Source: Blastococcus xanthinilyticus (GTDB taxonomy: Bacteria > Actinomycetota > Actinomycetes > Mycobacteriales > Geodermatophilaceae). From it: a DNA stretch of 64,000 nt. The position numbers and the translations under genes were made by a program. Below the pieces are notes generated by a model. The model searched no databases, had not been told where the DNA came from, and was given only the letters and a program-made list of their open reading frames with translations. The stretch spans positions 186,001-250,000 of the forward strand of contig NZ_VNHW01000002.1 of NCBI RefSeq assembly GCF_008124835.1, written 5' to 3'. This document shows, one piece after another, positions 41,207 through 49,209 of the stretch (its first letter is position 1; every line of letters starts with the position of its first letter).

Positions 41207-41871
41207 GTCCGCGGGTGTTCGTGGTCGACGACCACGCCATGGTGCGCACCGGGGTGCGCGCGGAGCTGGGGGATGCGGTCACCTTCGTCGGGGAGGCGGC
41301 CGACGTCCCCACCGCCATCGAGGGGATTCGCGCGGCGCGGCCCGACGTCGTCCTGCTCGACGTGCACCTGCCCGGCGGTGACGGGCGGGCGGTGCTCGAG
41401 GCGCTGCGCGGTGAGCTGCCCGACGTGCGGTGGCTGGCGCTGTCGGTGTCGGACGCCGCCGAGGACGTCATCGCCGTCATCCGCGCCGGCGCCCGCGGCT
41501 ACGTCACCAAAACCATCTCCGGCCCCGACCTGCTCGACGCCGTCCGGCGGGTGGCCGACGGCGACGTCGTCTTCAGCCCCCGGCTGGCCGGCTTCGTGCT
41601 CGACGCGTTCGCCGCCGGGGGAGCCTCCGGGGGAGCGGCCGCCCCCCAGCCCGAGGAGCAGGCCACCGACCCCGGGCTGGACCTGCTCAGCGCCCGCGAG
41701 CGCGAGGTCATGCAGCTCCTGGCCCGCGGCTACACCTACCGGGAGATCGGCTCCCGGCTGTTCATCTCGGTGAAGACGGTGGAGTCGCACGCGTCGAACG
41801 TGCTGCGCAAGCTGCAGCTGTCCAACCGCAACGAGCTCACCCGCTGGGCGGCGACCAACCGGCTGCTCTGA
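41203..41871 (+). CDS. NarL/FixJ-type response regulator
   Basis: A 222-aa regulator with an intact receiver: acidic pair Asp9-Asp10, phosphoacceptor Asp53 (LLDVHLPGGD) and Lys in GYVTKTI. A Gly/Ala linker leads to a LuxR HTH (LSAREREVMQLLARGYTYREIGSRLFISVKTVESHASNVLRK, about residues 160-205). It pairs with the overlapping PspC-kinase gene; likely targets are the divergent PspC genes. Confidence 0.95.
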   Translation: MSPRVFVVDDHAMVRTGVRAELGDAVTFVGEAADVPTAIEGIRAARPDVVLLDVHLPGGDGRAVLEALRGELPDVRWLALSVSDAAEDVIAVIRAGARGYVTKTISGPDLLDAVRRVADGDVVFSPRLAGFVLDAFAAGGASGGAAAPQPEEQATDPGLDLLSAREREVMQLLARGYTYREIGSRLFISVKTVESHASNVLRKLQLSNRNELTRWAATNRLL

Positions 41872-41957
41872 CGAGTGGCCCCTCCGGCCCCCCGGTATGA
41901 GCATGTGGGCGGGACCACGGGGAGCCCGTCCGCCGGGCCCGGGGGAAGGAGCCCGCC

Positions 41958-43301
41958 ATGCTGCGCACGCTCGCGCGTCCGCTGGTCGCCGGCGTGGAGA
42001 GGTACCTGCCGGGAGCATTCGTCTTCGCGGTCGTCCTGACCGTCATCGTCGCCGTCCTGGCGCTGGTGTTCGGGGACATCGGCCCGGTCGAGCTGGTGCG
42101 CGCCTGGGGCGACGGCCTGGCCGGGCTGCTGGCCTTCATGACGCAGGTGGCCCTGGTTCTCCTGCTCGGCTACACGCTGGCGCTGACCAAGCCGGTCAAG
42201 GCGGGGCTGACCCGGATCGCCGACGTGCCCAAGAGCCCCCGGGCGGCCTACGCGTTCGTCGCCTTCGTGTCCGCCGTCGCCTCCCTGATCAGCTTCGGCC
42301 TCGGGCTGGTGGTCGGCGGGGTCATCGCCCTGGAGGTGGGCCGGGCGGCCCGTCGCCGCGGCACGCAGCTGCACTACCCGCTGCTGGTCGCCAGCGCCTA
42401 CTCCGGCTTCGCCGTCTGGCACATGGGCTACAGCGCCACCGGGCCGCTGGCCGCGGCGACCCCGGGCAGCTTCGTGGAGGAGGCGATCGGCCGCACCATC
42501 CCGATCAGCGAGACGGTCTACTCGCCGTGGAACCTCATCGCGATCCTCGTCGCCGTCGCGGCGATCGTCGGCACGGTGGTGCTGCTGGCACCCAAGGGCA
42601 CGGACCGCATCGTCGAGCTGCCCGAGCGGATGGGGACCGAGGAGCCCGACATCGCGCTGACCACCCCGGGCACCCCGGCCGAGCGGATGGAGGCCTCGCG
42701 CCTGGTCACCCTCGTCCCCGGCGTCGCCCTGCTGGTCTACCTCGCGGTCTACTTCGCGCAGGAGGGCTTCGACCTGACCCTCGACATCGTCAACTGGTCG
42801 TTCCTCGCCGCCATCCTGCTGATCGTGCGCAGCCCGGCGGAGCTGGCCGAGCTCGTCGGCGGTGCGGTCCGCACGGTCGGCGAGGTGCTGCTCCAGTACC
42901 CGCTCTACGCCGGGATCATCGGGATGATGACCGCCTCCGGGCTGGCGGCGCAGCTCAGCGGGTGGTTCTCCGACGTCGCCAGCCCCGGGACCCTCGGGTT
43001 GCTCGCCTTCCTCTCGGCCGGCCTGCTCAACCTGTTCGTGCCCAGCGGCGGCGGCCAGTTCGCCGTCCAGGCGCCGATCTTCCTCGACGCCGCCGACTCC
43101 CTCGGCGTCGATCCCGCCGTCATCACCATGGCGATCGCCTACGGCGACCAGTGGACGAACATGATCCAGCCGTTCTGGGCCCTGCCGCTGCTGGCAGTGG
43201 CCGGCCTCGGCGTCCGCGACATCTTCGGGTTCACCGCGATCACCTGCCTGATCACCGGCCTCGTCTTCGGCGGCACCCTGCTGGTGCTGGGCGCCGGGTG
43301 A
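41958..43301 (+). CDS. Short-chain fatty acid transporter, AtoE family
   Basis: A 447-aa membrane protein with about ten or more transmembrane helices. It matches AtoE, which takes up acetoacetate and other short-chain fatty acids. Characteristic stretches are SFGLGLVVGGVIALEVGR, YSGFAVWHMGYSATGPL, LNLFVPSGGGQFAVQAPI and AYGDQWTNMIQPFWALPLL. GGGGGAAGGAG precedes the ATG. It faces the acetamidase gene tail to tail, and the amide hydrolysis products are possible substrates. Confidence 0.88.
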   Translation: MLRTLARPLVAGVERYLPGAFVFAVVLTVIVAVLALVFGDIGPVELVRAWGDGLAGLLAFMTQVALVLLLGYTLALTKPVKAGLTRIADVPKSPRAAYAFVAFVSAVASLISFGLGLVVGGVIALEVGRAARRRGTQLHYPLLVASAYSGFAVWHMGYSATGPLAAATPGSFVEEAIGRTIPISETVYSPWNLIAILVAVAAIVGTVVLLAPKGTDRIVELPERMGTEEPDIALTTPGTPAERMEASRLVTLVPGVALLVYLAVYFAQEGFDLTLDIVNWSFLAAILLIVRSPAELAELVGGAVRTVGEVLLQYPLYAGIIGMMTASGLAAQLSGWFSDVASPGTLGLLAFLSAGLLNLFVPSGGGQFAVQAPIFLDAADSLGVDPAVITMAIAYGDQWTNMIQPFWALPLLAVAGLGVRDIFGFTAITCLITGLVFGGTLLVLGAG

Positions 43302-43337
43302 GCCCGGCCGGTGCGGGCACCGGCCGGGCCCGCACCG

Positions 43338-44708
43338 TCAGCGGAAGTGGCTCTTCGGGATGACCCCGTGGACGCCGACGGTGCGGTCGACGACCTGGGA
43401 GACCTCGAAGTCGACGGCGGCCGACAGGTAGGCGTAGGCGACGGCGCGGTCCATGCCCAGGTCGTTCTGGAGGAAGTCCAGGGCGTTGACGACGGCGCGC
43501 CGGTTGGCGATGTCGAGGTCGCTGAGCTGGCCGTTCCGGGCACCGTCGGGGTCGGACATCCCGATCGGCAGCCACGACTCCGGCGTCTCGCCGAACGGGT
43601 AGCGGAACGCCACCGAGGGGGCGTCGGAGCTGCCCTTGCGGCAGACGCTCAGCCGGAAGGTGAGCCGCAGCGACCCCTCCAGCGCGGTGAGCGCGACCTC
43701 GCCGCTGCCCATCGACATGTGCGGGTCGCCGACCGAGAACAGCGCGCCTGGAGCCACGACCGGCACGTAGAACGCCGACCCGACACCCAGCAGGTTCACG
43801 TCGATGTTGCCGCCGCCCACCGTGGGCGGGATCGAGTTGACCAGCGGGTCGTTCAGGGCCGGCGCGTCGCCGACGGTCGCGACCGCCATGAGGCCGGCGA
43901 AGGGGTCCACCGGCCAGGAGACCGTGCCCCTGGACCCGCGGGGCAGGGACGCCCGCACCGCACCGCCGCGGACCGCCAGCGGGGTGAAGAGGGAGACGTT
44001 GCCGTACTTGAGCGGGTCGCCGGTGCTGCGCCCGTCGGGCGTGGTGGGCATGACCTCGGCGGCGGTGATGTCGCCGGGTGCGCCGGCGAACCCGGCCGCC
44101 AGCGCGCCCTTGCCGTGCCGGCTGGAGACGACGCCGTACGGCACCCGCGGCAGCGCCGTCAGCAGCTCGATCTTGAGGACGTCGCCGGGGCGCGCGCCCT
44201 CCACGTGCACCGGGCCGGTGACCACGTGCGGTCCGTCGGCGTCGAAGCTGCGCGGGTGGCGGGCGTACTCCGCCGCGATGGCGACGGCGTCGTCGAGCAC
44301 CTGCTCCCGGGGCACCCCCAAGCTGCCGAACCAGGCCGCCGGGTCGCGCCCCTGGTCCTCGAGGATCCCCTCGTGGCTGACGGTGTCGATGGTGATCGTG
44401 CCGCCCGAGCGCACCCGCGCCACCGGGGCGTCGCCGGTGCGGGGCAGGTAGCCCCACAGCACCTCGTCGGGCCGGGAGGGCAGGTACACCTGGCCGTCGA
44501 TCGGGCCCTTGCCGGGCTGGAGCACCTCGCGGGGCAGCCGGGTCTTCGGCGCGGCGACCGCCGGGCCCGCCGTCGCCGCCCCCGCGGCGAGGAGCGCTCC
44601 GGTGGCCAGGGCGGCCTGCACGAACCCGCGGCGGCCGATCCCGCGCTCGAGGCGCTCGGCGGCCTCCTGCGGGTCGGGGGTGGTCTGGTCGTGCGCGGTC
44701 GTGGTCAC
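43338..44708 (-). CDS. Tat-exported acetamidase/formamidase family protein
   Basis: A 456-aa member of the FmdA/AmdA family, whose known members split formamide or acetamide to the acid and ammonia. The N terminus has a twin-arginine signal, RRGFVQAALATGALLAAGAATAGPAVAAP, at about residues 26-53. Most family members are cytoplasmic, so export is unusual. Family motifs such as GDPHMSMGSGEVALTALEG and VGGNIDVN-like sequence are visible. The exact substrate is unknown. Confidence 0.85.
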   Translation of the reverse strand: MTTTAHDQTTPDPQEAAERLERGIGRRGFVQAALATGALLAAGAATAGPAVAAPKTRLPREVLQPGKGPIDGQVYLPSRPDEVLWGYLPRTGDAPVARVRSGGTITIDTVSHEGILEDQGRDPAAWFGSLGVPREQVLDDAVAIAAEYARHPRSFDADGPHVVTGPVHVEGARPGDVLKIELLTALPRVPYGVVSSRHGKGALAAGFAGAPGDITAAEVMPTTPDGRSTGDPLKYGNVSLFTPLAVRGGAVRASLPRGSRGTVSWPVDPFAGLMAVATVGDAPALNDPLVNSIPPTVGGGNIDVNLLGVGSAFYVPVVAPGALFSVGDPHMSMGSGEVALTALEGSLRLTFRLSVCRKGSSDAPSVAFRYPFGETPESWLPIGMSDPDGARNGQLSDLDIANRRAVVNALDFLQNDLGMDRAVAYAYLSAAVDFEVSQVVDRTVGVHGVIPKSHFR

Positions 44709-44793
44709 GGTGGTCTCCCGGTGCCGTCGGTGGGCGTCGGGGGAGTTCTACGGGCCGGGTGTTGCGTCCGCGTGGCGCCGGCGGGACTCCGTG

Positions 44794-46023
44794 TTACGAA
44801 CTGGTTCCGCCGGCCGTCGCCTCCTCCTGGCCGAAGGCGGCGCGCCGGAAGGCGGCGAACAGCGGTGGTGGTTCCGGGGAGGCCCACATCTGGTTGGTCA
44901 GCAGGACGGCCGTCGTGCCGGTGACCGGATCGGTCCACCAGGTGCTGCCCAGCCCGCCGTCCCAGCCGTAGGAGCCGGCGTGCCGGCCACCCGGCTCGTC
45001 GGTGCGGCGGACGCCGAGGCCCAGGCCCCAGCCGCCCCCCTCGTCGTCGACCGGGCCGACCTGCTCGGTCGTCATGGCGCGTACGGCCGCCTCGCCCAGC
45101 ACCCGGGTGCCGTCCGCCGCGCACCCGCCGGACCGCAGCACGCGGGCGAACGCGGCGAGATCGTCGACCGTGGAGACCAGGCCGTCACCGGCGTCGGGGA
45201 AGGCGGGCGCCGACGCCCACTGGCCGTCGGCCGGGTCGTAGACCTCGCGGGCGCCGTCGGGCCCCGGCGGTGTCCAGTGCGGGCCGAGCCGGTCCCGTGC
45301 CGACGCCGGCACCCCGAAGCCGGTGCTGCCCATCCCCGCCGGCCGGAGGACCCGTTCGGCGAGGACCGCGGGCAGCGGCCGCCCGGCGGCGCGCGACACC
45401 AGGACGCCGAGCACGCTCGCCCCCACGTGGTAGAGCCAGCGGCTGCCGGGCTGGGCGGCCAGCGGCACCGTGCCCAGCCGGCGCATCCACTCGTCCGGCC
45501 CGGGTGCGGCCTGGGGCGCCGGGGGGCCCACGGGCAGCCCGGCCGCGGCGAGCGCGGCCAGCGTCGGGGACGGCCAGGGGGCGGTGAAGTCCAGGCCGGT
45601 CCCCAGCCGGAAGGTGAGGACGTCGCGGACGGTGATCGGCCGCTCGGCCGGCACCGTGCCCGCCTCCGGATCGGCGGGGTCGGCGAGCACCCGTGGGTCG
45701 GCGAGCTCGGGGAGGAGCGCGTCGACGGGCTCGTCGAGGGCGAGGGCGCCCTCGTCCACCAGAGCCATGGCCGCCGCCGCGACGACCGGCTTGGTGGTGG
45801 AGGCGATGCGGAAGACGGTGTCCGGCCGCACGGCGTCGTCGGTGCCGGGCACGTGCCCGCCCGCCGCGCCCCGGGAGACCACCTCGCCGTGCACGCCGAC
45901 CCACCACGCGGCGCCCGGGACCTGCCCGGCGGCGACCGCCCCGGTCACCGCGGCCGCGATCCGCTCCGCCCGCTCCCTGCCATCGTCCACGGGGACCTGA
46001 CCGGCCGGCGGCGCGGAACTCAT
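44794..46023 (-). CDS. Serine hydrolase of the beta-lactamase class C/DD-peptidase fold
   Basis: A 409-aa protein without a signal peptide. The catalytic SxxK is STTK at residues 75-78 (FRIASTTKPV). The second motif is YHV (WLYHVGAS) where YxN is usual, and a Gly-rich YGWDGGLGSTWW stands at the third motif. Such proteins are often esterases rather than beta-lactamases. It lies 22 bp downstream of the PIG-L gene on the same strand. Confidence 0.85.
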   Translation of the reverse strand: MSSAPPAGQVPVDDGRERAERIAAAVTGAVAAGQVPGAAWWVGVHGEVVSRGAAGGHVPGTDDAVRPDTVFRIASTTKPVVAAAAMALVDEGALALDEPVDALLPELADPRVLADPADPEAGTVPAERPITVRDVLTFRLGTGLDFTAPWPSPTLAALAAAGLPVGPPAPQAAPGPDEWMRRLGTVPLAAQPGSRWLYHVGASVLGVLVSRAAGRPLPAVLAERVLRPAGMGSTGFGVPASARDRLGPHWTPPGPDGAREVYDPADGQWASAPAFPDAGDGLVSTVDDLAAFARVLRSGGCAADGTRVLGEAAVRAMTTEQVGPVDDEGGGWGLGLGVRRTDEPGGRHAGSYGWDGGLGSTWWTDPVTGTTAVLLTNQMWASPEPPPLFAAFRRAAFGQEEATAGGTSS

Positions 46024-46045
46024 CGCCTCCGCGGACGTCGTCGCC

Positions 46046-46783
46046 TCAGGCGGTGTGCACCACGTGGAAGGTCTCGGCCAGCCGGCCCTCGGGCAGGCCG
46101 TGCGTGCGGGCGTTCTGCCGCATCCAGGCGGTGACGAACTCCCGGAGCCGGTCCTCCGGCTGGTGGCTCACCTGGGTCACGTGGCTCAGGAGTGCGGCGA
46201 ACTTGCGCTCCACCACGTCGGTGACGTCGACGGCGTGGTCGGCCCGCGGGCTGGCGCCCAGCCACACCTCCGCCACCGTCCAGGCGTCCAGCCCCTCGTC
46301 GGCCAGCAGCTCCGGGAAGGCGAACGGGTTCCGGGCGTCGGGGTACACCGCGCGCAGCGTCGACTCGCCGACGGTTATGTGGTCGGGGTGGCTCGCGCCG
46401 ATCCGCTCCCAGAACCGCTCGGGGGAGCTGGTGAGCACCCGCTGCGGGCGCACCTGCCGGATCACCCGGCTGATGTCCCGGCGCAGGTCCAGGGTGAGCT
46501 CGAGCCGGCCGTCGGGGTAGCCGAGGAAGCGGACGTCGGTCACGCCCACCGCCTTCGCCGCCGCCGTCTGCTCGGCGCGGCGCATGGGCCCCATCTGCTC
46601 GCGCGGGGTCTCGTCGAACCCGCCGGCGTCCCCGTCGGTGACGATCAGGTAGGTGACCTCGGTGCCGGCGTCGGTCCAGGTGGCGACCGTGCCGGCGCTG
46701 CCGAAGTCGACGTCGTCGGGGTGGGCGAGGACGCACAGCGCCCGCTCGACGTGCGCGGCGGGGGTAGTGGGGAGCGGCATCAC
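46046..46783 (-). CDS. PIG-L family zinc deacetylase
   Basis: A 245-aa LmbE/PIG-L enzyme, the family of MshB, Mca and other N-acetylglucosaminyl deacetylases. The zinc motif is AHPDDVDFGSAGTVA at residues 20-34 and the third ligand is His in ASHPDH. MshB or Mca cannot be assigned from this alone. The GTG at 46783 was chosen because TAGGCT lies 7 nt before it; the next codon is ATG (46780). Confidence 0.88.
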   Translation of the reverse strand: MMPLPTTPAAHVERALCVLAHPDDVDFGSAGTVATWTDAGTEVTYLIVTDGDAGGFDETPREQMGPMRRAEQTAAAKAVGVTDVRFLGYPDGRLELTLDLRRDISRVIRQVRPQRVLTSSPERFWERIGASHPDHITVGESTLRAVYPDARNPFAFPELLADEGLDAWTVAEVWLGASPRADHAVDVTDVVERKFAALLSHVTQVSHQPEDRLREFVTAWMRQNARTHGLPEGRLAETFHVVHTA

Positions 46784-46790
46784 GCGCCGG

Positions 46791-46796
46791 AGCCTA
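46791..46796 (-). promoter_or_regulatory. -10-like box of the PIG-L gene
   Basis: TAGGCT on the minus strand lies 7 nt before GTG 46783. It is located at the very end of the upstream sigma-factor gene. Confidence 0.5.
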
Positions 46797-47696
46797 GGAG
46801 GTGTGCCGGAGACCGGCGAGCTTCTCCGGGTTGCGCACGAGGAGCACCTGCTCGATGCGCCCGTCGACGACGACGAGCGACATGGCCAGCAGCGGCTCTC
46901 CGCCGGTCCAGGCCACGATCCCCGGCCCGCCGTTGACCTCGGCCACCTCGATGCGCAGGTCCGCGAGCTCCAGGCCCTGGGCGGCGACCGCCACCACGAA
47001 CCTCGCGACCTTGTCCGCGCCGGCGATCGGCCGCAGCGCCGCCCTCGCCTTGCCGCCGCCGTCGCTCACGAGGACGACGTCCGGGGCGAGCACGGCCAGC
47101 AGCTCCGCGACGTCGCCCCCGGCGCACGCGGCGAAGAACCGATCGGTGACCTCCCGCTGGGCCCGCCGGTCGGTGTCGAAGCGGGGCCGGCGGGCCTGCA
47201 CGTGCTCGCGCGCCCGGTGGGCCATCTGCCGAACGGCCGGCTCGGTGCGCCCCAGCGTGGTGGCCACCTCGGCCAGCGGGAGCCCGAAGACCTCGCGGAG
47301 CACGAACACGGCCCGCTCGGCGGGGGAGAGCGTCTCCAGCACCACGAGCACGGCCAGCGAGACCTGCTCACCCACCTCGGCCGCCGCGACCGGGTCCGCC
47401 GGCGGGGGCGCCGTGGCCACCGGGTCGGTGCCGGTCAGCAGTGGCTCGGGCAGCCACGGCCCGACGTAGCTCTCCCGGCGCGCCCGGGCCGAGCCGAGCC
47501 GGTCCAGGGCGAGGTGGGTGGCGATCCGCACCAGGTAGGCGCGCGCGTCGGCGACCTCGCCCCGGTCGGCCGCCGACCAGCGCAGCCAGGTGTCCTGCAC
47601 GACGTCCTCGGCGTCGGCGACGCTGCCCAGCATCTGGTAGGCCACGGAGAACAGCAGCCCGCGGTGGTGGTCGAACGGGGCGAGGGCACCGGTCAC
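46794..47696 (-). CDS. ECF41-family sigma factor with SnoaL-like C-terminal domain
   Basis: A 300-aa extracytoplasmic-function sigma factor. Region 2 (DAEDVVQDTWLRW) and region 4 (LPLAEVATTLGRTEPAVRQMAHRAREHV) bind the promoter. The extra C-terminal domain (about 185-300) carries the ECF41 hallmarks WLPEPL in the linker, DGGGK and NPEKL. In ECF41 proteins that domain replaces a separate anti-sigma factor. The GTG start overlaps the stop of the CMD-like gene. Confidence 0.93.
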   Translation of the reverse strand: MTGALAPFDHHRGLLFSVAYQMLGSVADAEDVVQDTWLRWSAADRGEVADARAYLVRIATHLALDRLGSARARRESYVGPWLPEPLLTGTDPVATAPPPADPVAAAEVGEQVSLAVLVVLETLSPAERAVFVLREVFGLPLAEVATTLGRTEPAVRQMAHRAREHVQARRPRFDTDRRAQREVTDRFFAACAGGDVAELLAVLAPDVVLVSDGGGKARAALRPIAGADKVARFVVAVAAQGLELADLRIEVAEVNGGPGIVAWTGGEPLLAMSLVVVDGRIEQVLLVRNPEKLAGLRHTS

Positions 47697-48241
47697 GCCG
47701 GGAGCTCGCAGCGGTCCCGGAAGCCCTGGCTGGTCAGGCCGAGCGCGCTGTTGAAGCGGGACCGCGAGTTCTCCACGGAGATCATCATCGTCAGCTCGAC
47801 GAGCTGCGCGTCGTCGAGGTGCCGGCGCAGCCCGGCCACCATCTCGTCGGTGACCTGCAGGGGGGTCGTCGTCATCGCCTCGGCGTAGGCCATCACCTGC
47901 CGCTCGAGGTCGGAGTACGCGTCGCTCTCGCGCCACCGGGGCACCTCGCGCAGCTTCCGGGGGTCGATCCCGCGCCCGGCGGACTCCCAGTAGCCGAAGT
48001 CCAGGCACCAGGAGCAGCCGATCGTGGCGGCCGACGCCATCACGGCCAGCGACTTCAGCGTCGGGTCGAGCCGGTTCCACCGGGCCAGCGACGTCTCGTG
48101 CCGTACGTAGCTGCGCAGCACCCGTCCGTTGTGGAGCATCGCGGCGCCCGGGTCCAGGACGGCGCCGAAGCGACGGCGGGAGTACCACTCGGCGAGCCGG
48201 ACGAAGGTGGAGCGGGGCGGGTCGAGCGGGATGCGGGCCAT
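47693..48241 (-). CDS. Carboxymuconolactone decarboxylase-like (AhpD-fold) protein
   Basis: A 182-aa AhpD-fold protein. The redox motif is CSWC in ATIGCSWCLDFGYWESAG at about residues 75-92. Such genes are the conserved partners (COE group) and targets of ECF41 sigma factors. GAGAGGAA precedes the ATG. It forms an operon with the ECF41 gene through a GTGA overlap. The biochemical activity is unknown; peroxidase-like thiol chemistry is possible. Confidence 0.9.
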   Translation of the reverse strand: MARIPLDPPRSTFVRLAEWYSRRRFGAVLDPGAAMLHNGRVLRSYVRHETSLARWNRLDPTLKSLAVMASAATIGCSWCLDFGYWESAGRGIDPRKLREVPRWRESDAYSDLERQVMAYAEAMTTTPLQVTDEMVAGLRRHLDDAQLVELTMMISVENSRSRFNSALGLTSQGFRDRCELPA

Positions 48242-48278
48242 GGTCGGTTCCTCTCGGTGGTCGGAGTTCGACCATGGG

Positions 48279-48305
48279 GACGACGCAGCCCCCGCAGGTG
48301 TGACA
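48279..48305 (-). promoter_or_regulatory. ECF41-type promoter of the CMD-sigma operon
   Basis: On the minus strand TGTCACA (48305-48299), a 16-nt spacer and CGTC (48282-48279) match the published ECF41 target promoter pattern as remembered. The position, about 38 nt upstream of the CMD-like ATG, is right for autoregulation. Confidence 0.75.
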
Positions 48306-48338
48306 CGGGCCGGCCGTGGACCCTGGAGAGGAGTCGCG

Positions 48339-48344
48339 CAGACT
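48339..48344 (+). promoter_or_regulatory. -10-like box of the small gene at 48351
   Basis: CAGACT lies 6 nt before the GTG. The same hexamer and spacing occur before alr and before the leader peptide at 49103. Confidence 0.4.
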
Positions 48345-48350
48345 CGGGAG

Positions 48351-48644
48351 GTGCCCGCCTTCACCCTCTCCCTGGCGCTGCGCTCGTCGGCGCCCCTGGA
48401 CGACGCCGCGATCGACTCACTCCGTGCGGTGCTCCGGCCCGACGACCCCGAGCTGCGGGTCTGGCGCGAGCCCGACCGCGCGGTGCTGCGGGTGGCCACC
48501 GAGTGCACCGCGCCGGACCTCGACGCGGCCCTCGACCTGGGGATGACGCTGGCCGACGAGGCGAACGCGGCCTGCCCGGGCCGGGTGTTCGAGGTGGCGG
48601 CGATGGGGGACGAGGACTCGCAGGTCTGGCGCGCCGGTCCCTGA
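48351..48644 (+). CDS. Small hypothetical protein
   Basis: A 97-aa protein with no recognised family. The composition is alpha/beta-like with alternating hydrophobic and acidic stretches (TLSLALRSSAPLDDAAID, DLDAALDLGMTLADEANAAC). No signal or membrane segment is visible. It lies between the divergent CMD-like gene and the convergent chorismate mutase gene. Coding bias is normal for the genome. Confidence 0.65.
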   Translation: MPAFTLSLALRSSAPLDDAAIDSLRAVLRPDDPELRVWREPDRAVLRVATECTAPDLDAALDLGMTLADEANAACPGRVFEVAAMGDEDSQVWRAGP

Positions 48645-48659
48645 CGGTCCCGCCGGCCG

Positions 48660-48950
48660 CTAGAGCCGGCCGCGGCCCTGGCGCAGCAGCATCATCCCGA
48701 GCGCGGCCCCGTCGGGGCCGAGCTCGGTCCGGAAGCGGGCGAGCACCTGCTGCTCCCGGGAGAGCGAGAGGCGGGTGCCGCCGGAGGCCGAGCGCAGGGC
48801 GCCGATCTCCTGGGAGATCTGCAGCCGGCGCCGCACGAGCTCGATGATCTCGGCGTCGCAGGCGTCGATCGCGCCGCGCAGCTCGCCGATCCGGGCGGCA
48901 GGGTCCTCGGGCGCGACCGGGCCGGCGGGGGAGGTGGTGAGGGTGCTCAT
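48660..48950 (-). CDS. Chorismate mutase, AroQ class (short actinobacterial type)
   Basis: It rearranges chorismate to prephenate, the branch to Phe and Tyr. The 96-aa protein has the AroQ pattern LRGAIDACDAEIIELVRRRLQISQEIGALR at residues 24-53. Its size and position next to pcrA/uvrD1 match M. tuberculosis Rv0948c, whose activity needs complex formation with DAHP synthase. Upstream lies a Phe/Tyr leader peptide and a terminator, so attenuation by aromatic amino acids is likely. Confidence 0.9.
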   Translation of the reverse strand: MSTLTTSPAGPVAPEDPAARIGELRGAIDACDAEIIELVRRRLQISQEIGALRSASGGTRLSLSREQQVLARFRTELGPDGAALGMMLLRQGRGRL

Positions 48951-48984
48951 CGGAGTCCTTCCGGGGTGTCCGGTCCGAGACCCC

Positions 48985-49024
48985 CGAAACGGAAAACGCC
49001 CCGGGCTGCTCGGGCCCGGGGCGT
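48985..49024 (-). terminator. Attenuator terminator of the chorismate mutase leader
   Basis: Read on the minus strand, an 11-bp perfect stem ACGCCCCGGGC/GCCCGGGGCGT (49024-49014 with 49006-48996) with a 7-nt loop is followed by TTTTCCGTTT. The T tract is rare in this genome. It lies 46 bp upstream of the chorismate mutase ATG and 17 bp downstream of the leader stop codon. Confidence 0.8.
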
Positions 49025-49040
49025 CTGTTGCGGCGTGTGC

Positions 49041-49103
49041 TCAGCCAGCGGTGACGGACACCGGATCCCGGTGACCGTAGAAAAAGCTGACCGTGGCGAG
49101 CAC
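49041..49103 (-). CDS. Putative Phe/Tyr leader peptide for chorismate mutase attenuation
   Basis: A 20-codon ORF from GTG to TGA with consecutive Phe7-Phe8-Tyr9 (TTT TTC TAC). It overlaps no other gene. CAGACT lies 6 nt before the GTG, so the transcript may begin at the start codon. A CACCGG-GAT-CCGGTG hairpin lies inside the ORF right after the aromatic codons, and the terminator follows the stop. This is the layout of ribosome-mediated attenuators. No protein-level support is possible from sequence alone. Confidence 0.7.
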   Translation of the reverse strand: MLATVSFFYGHRDPVSVTAG

Positions 49104-49194
49104 GGGAGAAGTCTGCCACAGCGGGTCGGTTCCGCGCCTCCCGGCGGGTCGTCCGGCCGGTCCCGGGGCCGCCGGGAGCGTCACCCGTCCGGCT

Positions 49195-49200
49195 TACAGT
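49195..49200 (+). promoter_or_regulatory. pcrA: -10-like box of pcrA
   Basis: TACAGT lies 9 nt before the ATG at 49210, giving a leader of at most a few bases. It is divergent from the chorismate mutase leader. Confidence 0.45.
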
Positions 49201-49209
49201 GATGTCCTC

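Noticed and set aside
44794-46023. Beta-lactamase resistance gene
   Set aside because: The SxxK is present but there is no signal peptide and the YxN motif is altered; an esterase-type role is more likely.
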